Positions 36,426 through 46,171 are shown, numbered from the stretch's first letter. The stretch is DNA of 64,000 nt from Gammaproteobacteria bacterium (GCA_003164785.1 PLUE01000062.1:248001-312000), one strand, 5' to 3'. The notes: a model not told the origin generated them from the letters alone. Made by a program: numbers and translations.

Positions 36426-38021
36426 ATGTCTCTGAATTTGGTTGATCGCGGTATTCAAGCGCCTCTGGTCTGGCGTCTTACATGGGGGCCAATGGTCATC
36501 GCCCTCGTCGTCGGCTTGCTGAGTCTTTGGCTGTTCTGGGATGGTCTCGTCGTCATGGGCTCCTCGTGGCTCGACAGTCCCGAATACAGTCACTGCCTGC
36601 TGATTCCGCCGATTGCAGCATTCCTGGTGTGGCAGCAAAAAGACCGCCTCGAGGAGATTCCCTTCGAAGGCAGCGCGTGGGGCGTGGTATTGGTGCTTTT
36701 GGGGGGCGGGTTTTTGGTATTGGGCCAGCTCGCGACGATATATACACTCGTACAATACGCATATGTACTGACCCTGTATGGCTTGGTACTTTCCTTTACG
36801 GGACGGCGCGCCTTCCGTTTGCTGGCAGTACCCATGCTGATCCTTGCGTTCATGATTCCGCTGCCCCAATTCGTGCTCTACAACTTGTCCGCCAAGCTGC
36901 AGCTGCTTTCCTCGGCACTCGGCGTGTGGTTCATGCGGCTGTTCGGCATCACAGTCTTCGTCGAGGGAAATGTGATCGATCTCGGCGGCTACAAGCTGCA
37001 GGTGGCAGAGGCTTGCGATGGGCTGCGGTATCTGTTTCCGCTGATGACGCTCGCTTTCTTGATGGCGTATTTTTACAAGGGTGCGCTCTGGAAGCGAGCG
37101 TTCGTGTTCCTGTCGAGCATCCCCATCACCTTGCTCATGAACAGCTGGCGGATCGGCACCATCGGCTTGATGGTCGAGCATTGGGGTATCAGCATGGCCG
37201 AGGGCTTTTTGCACGAGTTCCAGGGTTGGATGGTGTTTATGTTGAGTGCCGCGCTGCTGCTCGGCGAAATGGCGCTCTTGAACCGGGTGGGGCACGAATC
37301 GGGGACCTGGCGCCAGCTCTTCGGCGTCGAGTTTCCCCGGCCGACGCCCGCCGGGGCTGCCGTTCGGAACCGGGTCCTTCCGAGGACGTTCCTGGCCGCC
37401 GCCGGCGCGTTGCTGCTTTTCGTCATGATCGCCGTCGTGCTGCCACGGCCCGCCGAAGTGGTTCCCGCGCGCTCAAGTTTCGTGGACTTTCCGATGACTT
37501 ATGGGCGCTGGACTGCGCATCGCGAGGCCATGGAAGCCGCTTATCTCGACCAGCTGAAGCTCGACGATTATCTCCTGGCGAACTACAACGACGACGCGGG
37601 TCACTCGGTGAATGTTTATTTCTCGTATTACAACTCGCAGCGCAAGGGTGATGCGGTGCATTCACCGCGCGCCTGCCTGCCGGGCGGCGGTTGGGAGCTG
37701 CGGACGTTCGATCAGCGCGCGCTTCCGGGCATCCGGATCAACGGTCAGCCGTTGCGCGTGAACAGAACCCTGATCGAACTCGGTAACCAACGCCAGCTGG
37801 TGTATTACTGGTTTCAACAACGCGGTCGGGTCGTCACCAACGAATTTGCGGTCAAGTGGTTCATTTTCTGGGACGCCGTGACCCGGCATCGCACAGACGG
37901 CGCCATGATTCGGCTAATCACGGTGGTTCCGCTGGGTGGCAGCGAGGTCGACGCCGACCGACAATTGACCGAAGTCGCCGCCGATATCGCACCCGATCTC
38001 GCCCGCTTCATACCGAACTGA
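36426..38021 (+). CDS. Exosortase with fused EpsI domain (XrtA/XrtD type)
   Basis: Exosortase motifs YSHCLLIPPIAAFLVW, VAEACDGLRYLFPLMTLAF (catalytic Cys), SIPITLLMNSWRIGTIGL (Arg), LHEFQGWMVF (His); C-terminal EpsI segment GDAVHSPRACLPGGGWEL. Confidence 0.9.
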   Translation: MSLNLVDRGIQAPLVWRLTWGPMVIALVVGLLSLWLFWDGLVVMGSSWLDSPEYSHCLLIPPIAAFLVWQQKDRLEEIPFEGSAWGVVLVLLGGGFLVLGQLATIYTLVQYAYVLTLYGLVLSFTGRRAFRLLAVPMLILAFMIPLPQFVLYNLSAKLQLLSSALGVWFMRLFGITVFVEGNVIDLGGYKLQVAEACDGLRYLFPLMTLAFLMAYFYKGALWKRAFVFLSSIPITLLMNSWRIGTIGLMVEHWGISMAEGFLHEFQGWMVFMLSAALLLGEMALLNRVGHESGTWRQLFGVEFPRPTPAGAAVRNRVLPRTFLAAAGALLLFVMIAVVLPRPAEVVPARSSFVDFPMTYGRWTAHREAMEAAYLDQLKLDDYLLANYNDDAGHSVNVYFSYYNSQRKGDAVHSPRACLPGGGWELRTFDQRALPGIRINGQPLRVNRTLIELGNQRQLVYYWFQQRGRVVTNEFAVKWFIFWDAVTRHRTDGAMIRLITVVPLGGSEVDADRQLTEVAADIAPDLARFIPN

Positions 38022-38027
38022 CTCGCA

Positions 38028-39665
38028 ATGCTCTACGTCCTGCCGTTCATCATCGCCATGGCCGTCACCATGGCGGGCCTGCCGATGCTGGCGAGATGGG
38101 CGACCAAATGGAATTTCGTAGACCTGCCCGGTGCGCGCAAGGTGCACTCGGCGCCCATACCCCGGATCGGGGGTCTTGCCATGGCCGGTGGCGTGCTGGT
38201 CGCGGCGCTCATTGCGGTGGATCTGCGCGCCCAGGATCGGTGGTTTCTGGTGGCGGCCGGGGTGCTGGTCACGTTCGGGGCGCTCGATGATCGCTTCGAT
38301 CTGAATTACCGCATCAAATTCATCGGCCAATTGTTGGCCGTTGGCATCGTGGTGTTCTTCGGTGACGCCCAGATACACGCCATCACCCTCGACGATCGAG
38401 TGATGCTCCCGGGACCGGTGGCCGTGGGTCTCACCATCTTCTTCCTGGTAGGCATCACCAACGCGGTCAATTTGGCAGACGGGCTCGACGGCCTCGCGGG
38501 CGGTACGACGTTTCTTTCGCTGTGCGCGGTTGCGCTGTTGTCGAGTGTGAGCGATCAGCCCACGAGCGCCGCACTCTGTTTGGCATTCGCGGGCGCCGTG
38601 TTGGGATTTTTACGCTTCAACACCTATCCGGCCTCCGTGTTCATGGGCGATGCCGGCAGTCAACTCCTCGGCTTTACCATCGGGGTCTTGAGCATTCGCG
38701 CGACCCAGAGCATGACCAGCCAGGTAAGTTCGGCCATCCCGATCCTGCTGCTGGCCATTCCCATCCTCGATACCCTGAGCGTGATGGTGCAGCGGATCAG
38801 CGAACGTCGCTCGCCGTTCAGCCCCGACAAGAACCATATTCACCATAAGCTGCTGGCGCTCGGCTTGGGTCATCACGAAGCCGTCATGGTGATTTATGCG
38901 ATGCAGGGGACCCTGTTCATCGCCGCCTATCTGTTGAGATACGAATCGGATCTCCTCATCATGGCGGTCGTCACGGTCTTTTTTGTCCTGTCGATCTCGC
39001 TGCTGCAGATTGCCGCACGCACTGCGCCCCGGTCCGAGGCAGTCGCCGTGGCGGTGCCCACCGCTCCTTTGTCAAGAATGTTGACGGCAGCGCAGAGCCC
39101 GAGCCGATTGCCGCGATTTTCTTATCTTGCGATCGTCTTTTCCCTGTCGGCCTACGCGGTACTCGTCGTCATGGGGACCGCGGCATTGAGCGTCGACATT
39201 CGGGATCTCATTTTGGCCCTGTTGGCGCTGACCACCGCGTTGTTCACATTCCTTCGCATAGGCCCCCTGAGCGTTGTCGAAAAGGCGGCGCTGTACGTAA
39301 CAGCCACCGTGCTGGTCTATTTGGATGCCGTCCTGCCGCCGGACCGAATCATGTCCGTGATGACGTGGACGGCAATTTCCATCGCTGCCCTGGCGACGGC
39401 AATTCGGCTGCGCCTGCAAAAGGATCGTCGCTTTCAGATTACTCCGCTGGACTTGATCGTGTTGTTCATGGCGCTCGTCGTCCCGAGCCTGCCGGGCACG
39501 TTCAGCCTGCCGCCCGGCGGCGCCTGGACGATCGCCAAGTTATTGATCCTGTTCTATGCCGTCGAGGTCTTGGTGAGCCGCTCCGACGGTCGGGCGGTGT
39601 GGGTCCGCCTCGCCGTCGCGTCGGTGTTGGCCGCCTTGGTGGTGCGTCCATTGCTGCCGTTTTAA
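38028..39665 (+). CDS. Polyprenyl-phosphate sugar-1-phosphate transferase (MraY/WecA family)
   Basis: VDLPGARKVHSAPIPRIGGLAMAGG, TNAVNLADGLDGLAGG, FMGDAGSQLLGF, PFSPDKNHIHHKLLALGL. Confidence 0.9.
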   Translation: MLYVLPFIIAMAVTMAGLPMLARWATKWNFVDLPGARKVHSAPIPRIGGLAMAGGVLVAALIAVDLRAQDRWFLVAAGVLVTFGALDDRFDLNYRIKFIGQLLAVGIVVFFGDAQIHAITLDDRVMLPGPVAVGLTIFFLVGITNAVNLADGLDGLAGGTTFLSLCAVALLSSVSDQPTSAALCLAFAGAVLGFLRFNTYPASVFMGDAGSQLLGFTIGVLSIRATQSMTSQVSSAIPILLLAIPILDTLSVMVQRISERRSPFSPDKNHIHHKLLALGLGHHEAVMVIYAMQGTLFIAAYLLRYESDLLIMAVVTVFFVLSISLLQIAARTAPRSEAVAVAVPTAPLSRMLTAAQSPSRLPRFSYLAIVFSLSAYAVLVVMGTAALSVDIRDLILALLALTTALFTFLRIGPLSVVEKAALYVTATVLVYLDAVLPPDRIMSVMTWTAISIAALATAIRLRLQKDRRFQITPLDLIVLFMALVVPSLPGTFSLPPGGAWTIAKLLILFYAVEVLVSRSDGRAVWVRLAVASVLAALVVRPLLPF

Positions 39666-39726
39666 GCCGTGTCACGGGAACGTCACCAACTATTCTTAGA
39701 CTCGCCGCTCACTCGAATCATGTGGG

Positions 39727-42168
39727 ATGCGTATGTCCATTGTGGCCGCCAAGAGCCGGTTTATGTTGTCCGTTGCCTGTGCTGCCGCGCTTCTGCTGGC
39801 CGGGTGCGGGGGCGCGGAGTCGCGCAAGGCCCGGCATCTCAAGAACGGGCAGGCCTTTCTCGCGGCTGAGAATTTCGAAAAGGCGCGCATCGAATTCCGC
39901 AATGCCTTGCAGATTGCGCCCACGGACAGCGAGGCGCGCTTCGAAAACGGCGTCGTCGATGAGAAATTGGGCAATCCGCGCGAAGCGGCCCAGTTCTACC
40001 AGGGCGCCATCGACAGCAATGCGGACAATGTGGGGGCCCGGGCGGCATTGGCGCGCCTGTATTTGTTCTCGGGCGCGCCGGATCAGGCTCTCGACCTCAT
40101 CAAACCGGCGCTGGTGACGCATCCGATGGATGCGCGTCTCTTGACCGTGCGGGCGGCCGTGCGCGTACAGCTGAAAGATCCGGATGGTGCGCTTCAGGAT
40201 GCGGAGGAAGCCGTCAAGCTGGCGCCTACGAATGAGGACGCCGTGGCGGTGTTGGCGGGTGTCTACAAGTCGCGGAATGAACCCGAAAAGGCTCGCGCGA
40301 TTCTCGAGAGCAGCATCAAGCTCATTCCGAACTCGGTGGATCTACGGCTTGCGCTGGCGCAGCTCTATTCGAGCATGGGACTGGAGCCGCAGGTGGAGGC
40401 CCTGCTGATCGATTTGACCCATCTGAAGCCCAAGGAAAAATCCGACCGGTTGCGCCTGGCGCAGTATTACACGCGATTGAATCGCTTGGACGAGGCCGAG
40501 CACGTCTTGCGCGAGGCCACCAAGGCGTTGCCCAACGAGCGCGACTTGAAAATCGCCCTGATCGATTTTCTGGCCGCCCGCCGTGGCCGGGATGCGGCCG
40601 ACAAGGAGTTGACCGCGATGATTGCGGCGAATCCGAAAGACTATGGCATCCGGCTGGCGCAAGCGCAGTTCTTCGAGCAGGGCAAAGACTACCCGAAAGC
40701 CGAGGCGACTTACCAACGCATCATCGTCGACGCCGACCCGTCGCCACCCGCGATGACGGCCCGCGATCGCCTGGCGGCGCTCAAGATTCAGAACAAGGAT
40801 ATCCCGGGCGCCGAGAAACTGCTGGCGGAGGTGCTGGCCAAGAGCCCCCGGGACAATGACGCGCTGATATTGCGCGGCAATCTGGCGTTGGCGCAGAAGG
40901 ATCCGAAGTCGGCAATCGTCGATCTGCGGGCGGTGCTGCGCGACCAGCCAAATGCGGTGGGTGTCATGCGCACCCTGGCGCGGGCACACTTGGCCAACGG
41001 GGAGCCCGCACTGGCCGAAGAGACGATGCGCCGTGCCGCGGACGTGAACGCCAAGGATCTCGGCGCGCGACTCGACCTCGCGCAGTTGCTCGCGCAGATC
41101 GGCAAGCCGGACCAGGCCAAGCCGGTGATCGACGAACTCGTCAAGCGGGAGCCCAACAACCTGAGCGCACTCGATACCCAGTTTCGCGTCGATGCGGCGA
41201 CCGGCGACGTCGCCGGCGCCAAGATGGCCTCCGACGCCATCGTCGCGCTGCAGCCCAATTCGGGTCTCGGCTACTACTACCAAGGCGCCACCGCCGAATC
41301 GATGAAGCACCAGGAGGAGGCGGCGCGTCTGTATTCGGTCGCGCTCGACAAGCAGCCGGATTCCTCGGAAGCTTTGCAGGCTCTGTCGCTGGTGTTGGTG
41401 AAGTTGAACCGTACCCCGGAGGCATTGAAGCGGCTCGACGACGCCTCGGCCAAGTTCCCCAGCCTGCCTCTGGCCTTGAACGTCAAGGGCGATATCCTGT
41501 TGGTTGCTCAACACCCCGCGGAGGCGGCGGTGGCATTCCAGGGTGCCATCGAACGCACACCGACCTGGTGGCTGCCCTATCGAGGATTGGCGCGGGCTCA
41601 ATCGGCCGGACATGACGATGCGGCGGCGATGGCCACGCTGCAAAGCGGGATTTCCAAGGCGACTCAGCCTGAATCGCTGGAGATCGATCTTGCTCGCATG
41701 TTCGAGGTGTCCGGGAAGGCGGACGATGCGATCAAGCTCTATGAAACGACGCTGCGGCAGGATCCGCACTCGGACGTGGCAGCCAACAATCTGGCGATGG
41801 TATTGGTCACGTTCAAGACCGATCGTCCCAGCCTCGACCGGGCCAAAGACCTGGCGCAGCGATTCTCTTCCTCGCCGAATACCGCATTCCTGGATACCTA
41901 CGGCTGGGTCTTATACAAGCGCGGCGACTCGTCCGCCGCCGTCTCGGTATTGCAGTCCGTGTTGTCGAAAGCACCGGAATCGCCCGTCGCGCTCTATCAC
42001 TTGGGCATGGCGCAGGCATCGGCCGGACAGCCGGACGCGGCCCGCGAGAATCTGACGCTGTCGCTCAAATCCGGCAAGGCGTTCCCGGGAATGGATGAAG
42101 CCAAAGCCACGCTCGACAAGCTCGCCAAATTGTCTGCCATCACCACCAGCATCGCCCCCAGGTCATAA
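39727..42168 (+). CDS. TPR-repeat lipoprotein, PrsT-like (PEP-CTERM system)
   Basis: Lipobox LLLAGCGG; many TPR units (LKNGQAFLAAENFEKARIEFRNALQIAP...); adjacent to exosortase locus. Confidence 0.75.
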   Translation: MRMSIVAAKSRFMLSVACAAALLLAGCGGAESRKARHLKNGQAFLAAENFEKARIEFRNALQIAPTDSEARFENGVVDEKLGNPREAAQFYQGAIDSNADNVGARAALARLYLFSGAPDQALDLIKPALVTHPMDARLLTVRAAVRVQLKDPDGALQDAEEAVKLAPTNEDAVAVLAGVYKSRNEPEKARAILESSIKLIPNSVDLRLALAQLYSSMGLEPQVEALLIDLTHLKPKEKSDRLRLAQYYTRLNRLDEAEHVLREATKALPNERDLKIALIDFLAARRGRDAADKELTAMIAANPKDYGIRLAQAQFFEQGKDYPKAEATYQRIIVDADPSPPAMTARDRLAALKIQNKDIPGAEKLLAEVLAKSPRDNDALILRGNLALAQKDPKSAIVDLRAVLRDQPNAVGVMRTLARAHLANGEPALAEETMRRAADVNAKDLGARLDLAQLLAQIGKPDQAKPVIDELVKREPNNLSALDTQFRVDAATGDVAGAKMASDAIVALQPNSGLGYYYQGATAESMKHQEEAARLYSVALDKQPDSSEALQALSLVLVKLNRTPEALKRLDDASAKFPSLPLALNVKGDILLVAQHPAEAAVAFQGAIERTPTWWLPYRGLARAQSAGHDDAAAMATLQSGISKATQPESLEIDLARMFEVSGKADDAIKLYETTLRQDPHSDVAANNLAMVLVTFKTDRPSLDRAKDLAQRFSSSPNTAFLDTYGWVLYKRGDSSAAVSVLQSVLSKAPESPVALYHLGMAQASAGQPDAARENLTLSLKSGKAFPGMDEAKATLDKLAKLSAITTSIAPRS

Positions 42169-42175
42169 GAAAAAT

Positions 42176-44212
42176 ATGCAGAACCCTCTCATCAAATTGA
42201 TTGTCGCCGGCCTGACGGCGGTAGCGGCGCTCTCCGGGATGGCGAGCGCCGATGTGCTGTTGGACAGCACGACCTTGGTGGGTCTGCCCGCCGTGGCGGC
42301 GCCCGCGGAGCTGGCATTCACGGCCACCACCGCGGAGGCACTGACCGTCACACTCACGGACTTGCAAGCACCGGCGGCGTTCAGCACCTTGCAAATCGCG
42401 GTGACGCTGGGCGATACGCTGGTCGGGTCGGCGAACGTCGATGCGACGTCGCACACCGCGACCGTGGCGATTCCCGCCGCCACCGGCAACTACGTGTTGC
42501 ACGTGGTCGGTACGCCGGACGCCACGCAGATGATCGGAGGTTTCGGGGCGTGCGTCACCCGCAATGCCGATCCCACACCGCGTACCTGTATCGCCGCCGA
42601 CTCGTTTTCCGGAAACATTCTGACACCGTCGACGCCATCGACGGCACCTTCATCCGGGCTCAATACGAATTTTACGTCGACCGTGGCCGGTGGCTACACG
42701 GTCACGATCACCGACGATGTCTTTCCGGTTGCGTTGCAACAGGTTTCCGGCGGCATCACGCAGGGGAGCACGCCGGTGAACTCGACGGGATTCACCCTCG
42801 GAGCGAACCAGGTCACGCTCGCGGCTGGGACCACCTACACGCTGCTGCTGGGTGCGCTGGCCGATGCCACCGTGCAAGCGGGCCTCTACAGTGTGCACAT
42901 CACCGACCCGACGGGTGCCGCCGTCTTCGATCGCACGCTGCCCGTCGGCACGCTGGCGTCGTCCACCGTCGTCAACAACCCCGCCGCCCAAACGCTCGAC
43001 CTCACCTTGACCGATTTGATGTATCCGGCGGCCTTCGCCAATCTCGGCGTCGCGGTGACGTCGGGATCCACCTTGCTCGCGAATCTCTCGACGCCTGGCT
43101 CGAATCCCAGCATCGCGGCGCCGGCCGGCAACCTGCAGGTCTGGCTGTACACCGTCACGTCGGGCACTCCCGGCGTGTACAGTCTGTCCCTGTCGAATGC
43201 CGCCGCCTCGAATGCGCTGCTGTCCACCACTCAGGTGGTCAATCCAAGTACTGCCACGACAGCGACGAGCTACGCGTTCGCGGTCGATTTGACTGCGGCC
43301 GGCAGCTACACTTTGGTGGTCAGCGATTTCCAGTTTCCCGCCGCGTTGGCGGCGACGCCGGTCGCAACCGTCGCGCAGAATGGCGCCGTTCTGCAACAAA
43401 CCTCGAGCGGTGGTTTCACCGCCGCCGCCGGCTACATCGTCGTCGTGGTCAATGCGCAGCCCCCTGTCAGCGGCGCCGGGATCTTCGGCGTTACGGTCGC
43501 GACCACGGGAATGTCACCGCAGTTGTTGCTCGACCAGACCCAGTCGGTGGGCGCGACGTTCACGAATCAGACCGTCACCGTGACCACCGCCGGCAGTTAC
43601 GACGTGACGCTGGCGGATCTCGGGTTTCCGGCCGATTTCTCGAGCCTGGCGGTGGTCGTTTCGCAGGGCAGCCAAGTGTTGGGCAAGATATTCGGCGGCG
43701 GAACCTTTACGTTCAGTGGAACGGGCGGTTCCTATCTGTTGACGTTCGTGGATACGCCGAGCAGCACGGCGGCGACGGCGACGGCGACGGCGGCTGCGAC
43801 GGCCGGCTATGGCCTGTACTCGGTGCATGTGGCCTCGTCGGCGCCCACCCTCACGTTTACCTCGAGCGCCGCGTCGGTGACCGCGGGCGGGACGGTGACC
43901 TTGACCTGGACCAGCGAAAACGCCACCGCCTGCACCGCGAGCGGCAGTACGGCTTGGTCCGGAACGGAGGCCATCAATGGTTCGGCATCGGTGGTGATCC
44001 CGTCGACCGAGAGCCTGACGCTGACGTGTACCGGCTCCGGCGGATCGGCCTCGTTGTCGGTGAACGTGGCGACGACGGCGGCGACTAGTTCCGGCCACAG
44101 CGGCGGTGGCAGCGTCGATGCCGGGCTGATCGCCGGTTTGGCAGGACTCCTGCTGGCTCGTCGACGCCGCCGCGGGCGGCGAGTGCTGCCGTGCAATGTT
44201 GCTGTAATGTAA
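42176..44212 (+). CDS. Exported repeat protein with Ig-like domain and GlyGly-CTERM-like tail
   Basis: ATG 42176 signal peptide MQNPLIKLIVAGLTAVAALSGMASA; five copies of a xTVTLTDLxFPAxFxxLxVxV motif; tail SGGGSVDAGLIAGLAGLLLARRRRRGRR. Confidence 0.7.
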   Translation: MQNPLIKLIVAGLTAVAALSGMASADVLLDSTTLVGLPAVAAPAELAFTATTAEALTVTLTDLQAPAAFSTLQIAVTLGDTLVGSANVDATSHTATVAIPAATGNYVLHVVGTPDATQMIGGFGACVTRNADPTPRTCIAADSFSGNILTPSTPSTAPSSGLNTNFTSTVAGGYTVTITDDVFPVALQQVSGGITQGSTPVNSTGFTLGANQVTLAAGTTYTLLLGALADATVQAGLYSVHITDPTGAAVFDRTLPVGTLASSTVVNNPAAQTLDLTLTDLMYPAAFANLGVAVTSGSTLLANLSTPGSNPSIAAPAGNLQVWLYTVTSGTPGVYSLSLSNAAASNALLSTTQVVNPSTATTATSYAFAVDLTAAGSYTLVVSDFQFPAALAATPVATVAQNGAVLQQTSSGGFTAAAGYIVVVVNAQPPVSGAGIFGVTVATTGMSPQLLLDQTQSVGATFTNQTVTVTTAGSYDVTLADLGFPADFSSLAVVVSQGSQVLGKIFGGGTFTFSGTGGSYLLTFVDTPSSTAATATATAAATAGYGLYSVHVASSAPTLTFTSSAASVTAGGTVTLTWTSENATACTASGSTAWSGTEAINGSASVVIPSTESLTLTCTGSGGSASLSVNVATTAATSSGHSGGGSVDAGLIAGLAGLLLARRRRRGRRVLPCNVAVM

Positions 44213-44287
44213 AGATAGCGCTCGAATTGCTGTTACATATCCCGCGTAGGGTGTTATTCGATACCGCGACCTGAAGGGACGACGACC

Positions 44288-44929
44288 ATGCATTCAAAGC
44301 GATTTTCGATACGAGCCCTGTTGGGAGCCGCCGTCGCGGTCGCCGGCATCGGGTCGGCACTGGCCTCGTCGGTGCCGTTGAGCGATACGACGCTCTCCAC
44401 GGGAACGACGTCCTTCGGCAGCGGCACCACACTGGCCGTCCCCGGTTCCTACACCTATGCGAACACCTTCGCCGGCGGCGTCGGATTGAGCACGATCGCC
44501 GGCGCCACCTCGGGATTCTTCGATGATTATGTGTTCACGATTACGGGCGCGTCGGCCAACTCCGTGACGTCCACCATCAATTTGGGCGATACGCTGGCCA
44601 TCGATGGCCTGCAAGTTGCCCTTTTCGATTACACCCTCGGGCAAGCCGTCCCCGTCAGCGGGCCGGCACTGATCACCGGCTGGAGCACGGCCATCAATAG
44701 TGGCGGCGTGGCAGCCACGATTTCGGTCATTCCGCAAACGACCTTGGCGCCGGGGACGTATGCGCTGGAAGTCCAGGGCACGGTCACCGGCACGGCCGGC
44801 GGAAGCTATTCAGGCACCTTGAACCTGGCGCCGGTTCCCCTCCCGGCCACCCTGACGCTGATGATATCGGGCGTTGCGGGATTGGGCCTCTGGGGCCGCC
44901 GCCGCCAGGCTCCCGCGGCGGCTGTCTAA
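44288..44929 (+). CDS. VPLPA-CTERM sorting-domain exported protein
   Basis: Signal peptide and C-terminus APVPLPATLTLMISGVAGLGLWGRRRQAPAAAV. Confidence 0.85.
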   Translation: MHSKRFSIRALLGAAVAVAGIGSALASSVPLSDTTLSTGTTSFGSGTTLAVPGSYTYANTFAGGVGLSTIAGATSGFFDDYVFTITGASANSVTSTINLGDTLAIDGLQVALFDYTLGQAVPVSGPALITGWSTAINSGGVAATISVIPQTTLAPGTYALEVQGTVTGTAGGSYSGTLNLAPVPLPATLTLMISGVAGLGLWGRRRQAPAAAV

Positions 44930-45073
44930 GACCGACCGCACGCGAAACGTTGCGCGTCTTGCACGCGCCACGTTTTGCCATGATTCGCCTCCAGAAGGAC
45001 TGATTCCCGGCGGTGGACCCGCCGAATCCTGACCCACAGTGATCCTTGAGCAACCGCTCTGGAGGACACATCA

Positions 45074-45295
45074 ATGAGTCAGCGAAATTTCTGGAGCCAG
45101 CATCGAGAGGCGTCGCTCAGTTGGATCGCGTTTGGTCTGTTGCTTGCGGCGTGGAACGCCTCGGCTGACGATCCGCGCGGCGGCGGTGCGCGCGTCAGCG
45201 CTGCCGCGACGCGGCCGGTCTCACTGGGCACCTACCCCTGCATATCGGTCCGCGCCGTGGCGCAGCATAGCGCTGTCATCAAGGCGTCAACTTGA
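45074..45295 (+). CDS. Small putative exported protein
   Basis: SD ggagg upstream of ATG; hydrophobic leader SWIAFGLLLAAWNASADD; no family recognised. Confidence 0.4.
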   Translation: MSQRNFWSQHREASLSWIAFGLLLAAWNASADDPRGGGARVSAAATRPVSLGTYPCISVRAVAQHSAVIKAST

Positions 45296-45317
45296 TGGTT
45301 GACTGTAATGCTCGAGC

Positions 45318-46049
45318 ATGTTGGATACGTCCTCCCATTCGAGCACAGCACGGGTCTTGATCGTCGATCGGGATAGTGGTGTCGTCGACCGGTTGCGCCC
45401 CGGCTTGGAGGATGCGGCCTTCAGCGTCATCGCGACGACGGACCTTGGCATGGCCATTGCGTCGCTCGCGAAGCGCCCGCCGCAGCTCGTCATTCTCGAC
45501 TGGAACCTGCCCTGTAACGCGGGCTTGAAACTGGTTCAAGCGGTGCGGGCGGTCGACTCGCCGCCGGGTATCGGCCTCATCATCCTCTCGGGGCTCGCCG
45601 CCGAACATGACATCGTGACCGGATTGAATCTGGGTGCCGATGACTACATCGCCAAGCCTTTTTCCGTGCGCGAGGTCGTGGCGCGGGCTCAGGCGGTGGT
45701 CCGCATGCGCGCGCGCAACGCACGCGCCGACCTTCTGGCATGCGGCGATCTCGTGCTGGATGCGGCAAACCATCGCGCGATGGCGGGTAACCGGCTTCTC
45801 AATTTGAGCCCACTGGAATTTCGGCTGCTTGAATTCCTCATGGAGCATCCGGGTCGCACCTTCAACCGGGCGCAACTTCTCGCGGAGGTGTGGGGCGCCG
45901 GGAACGACATCGACGAGCGAACCGTCGACGTGAACGTCCTGCGCCTGCGCAAGCTGCTGGAGGCGCCAGGTTGTGCGGAATATATCCAAACCATCCGCGG
46001 CTTCGGCTATCGCTTCGCGGCGCCGACCTTGACCACCAGCATCGCCTGA
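45318..46049 (+). CDS. OmpR/PhoB-family response regulator
   Basis: Receiver (VLIVDRDSG...LVILDWNLPCNAGL...GADDYIAKPFS) plus winged helix (LSPLEFRLLEFLMEHPGRTFNRAQLLAEVWG...ERTVDVNVLRLRKLL...IRGFGYRF). Confidence 0.9.
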   Translation: MLDTSSHSSTARVLIVDRDSGVVDRLRPGLEDAAFSVIATTDLGMAIASLAKRPPQLVILDWNLPCNAGLKLVQAVRAVDSPPGIGLIILSGLAAEHDIVTGLNLGADDYIAKPFSVREVVARAQAVVRMRARNARADLLACGDLVLDAANHRAMAGNRLLNLSPLEFRLLEFLMEHPGRTFNRAQLLAEVWGAGNDIDERTVDVNVLRLRKLLEAPGCAEYIQTIRGFGYRFAAPTLTTSIA

Positions 46050-46171
46050 CCCTCGGGCATGTCCCGGTGCGCCTTTTGTTCTTGGCAACACACGGCGATT
46101 GTGACCTGCGACACGAAACTCTCCGCAGGAGCGGTTATGGTTAATCCAGAACTGATCACGCGGAGCGAAGA

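Noticed and set aside
36063-37295. 410-aa minus-strand ORF opposite the exosortase
   Set aside because: Gln/His/Glu/Pro-rich antisense of hydrophobic TM codons; plus frame has exosortase catalytic motifs.
40342-41769. 475-aa minus-strand ORF opposite the TPR protein
   Set aside because: Shadow ORF, Arg/Gln/Leu-rich; plus frame is a lipoprotein with regular TPRs.
42550-44088. 512-aa alternative plus-frame ORF
   Set aside because: Out-of-frame Arg/His/Gly-rich reading of the repeat protein; the 42176 frame has a signal peptide and a clean repeat structure.
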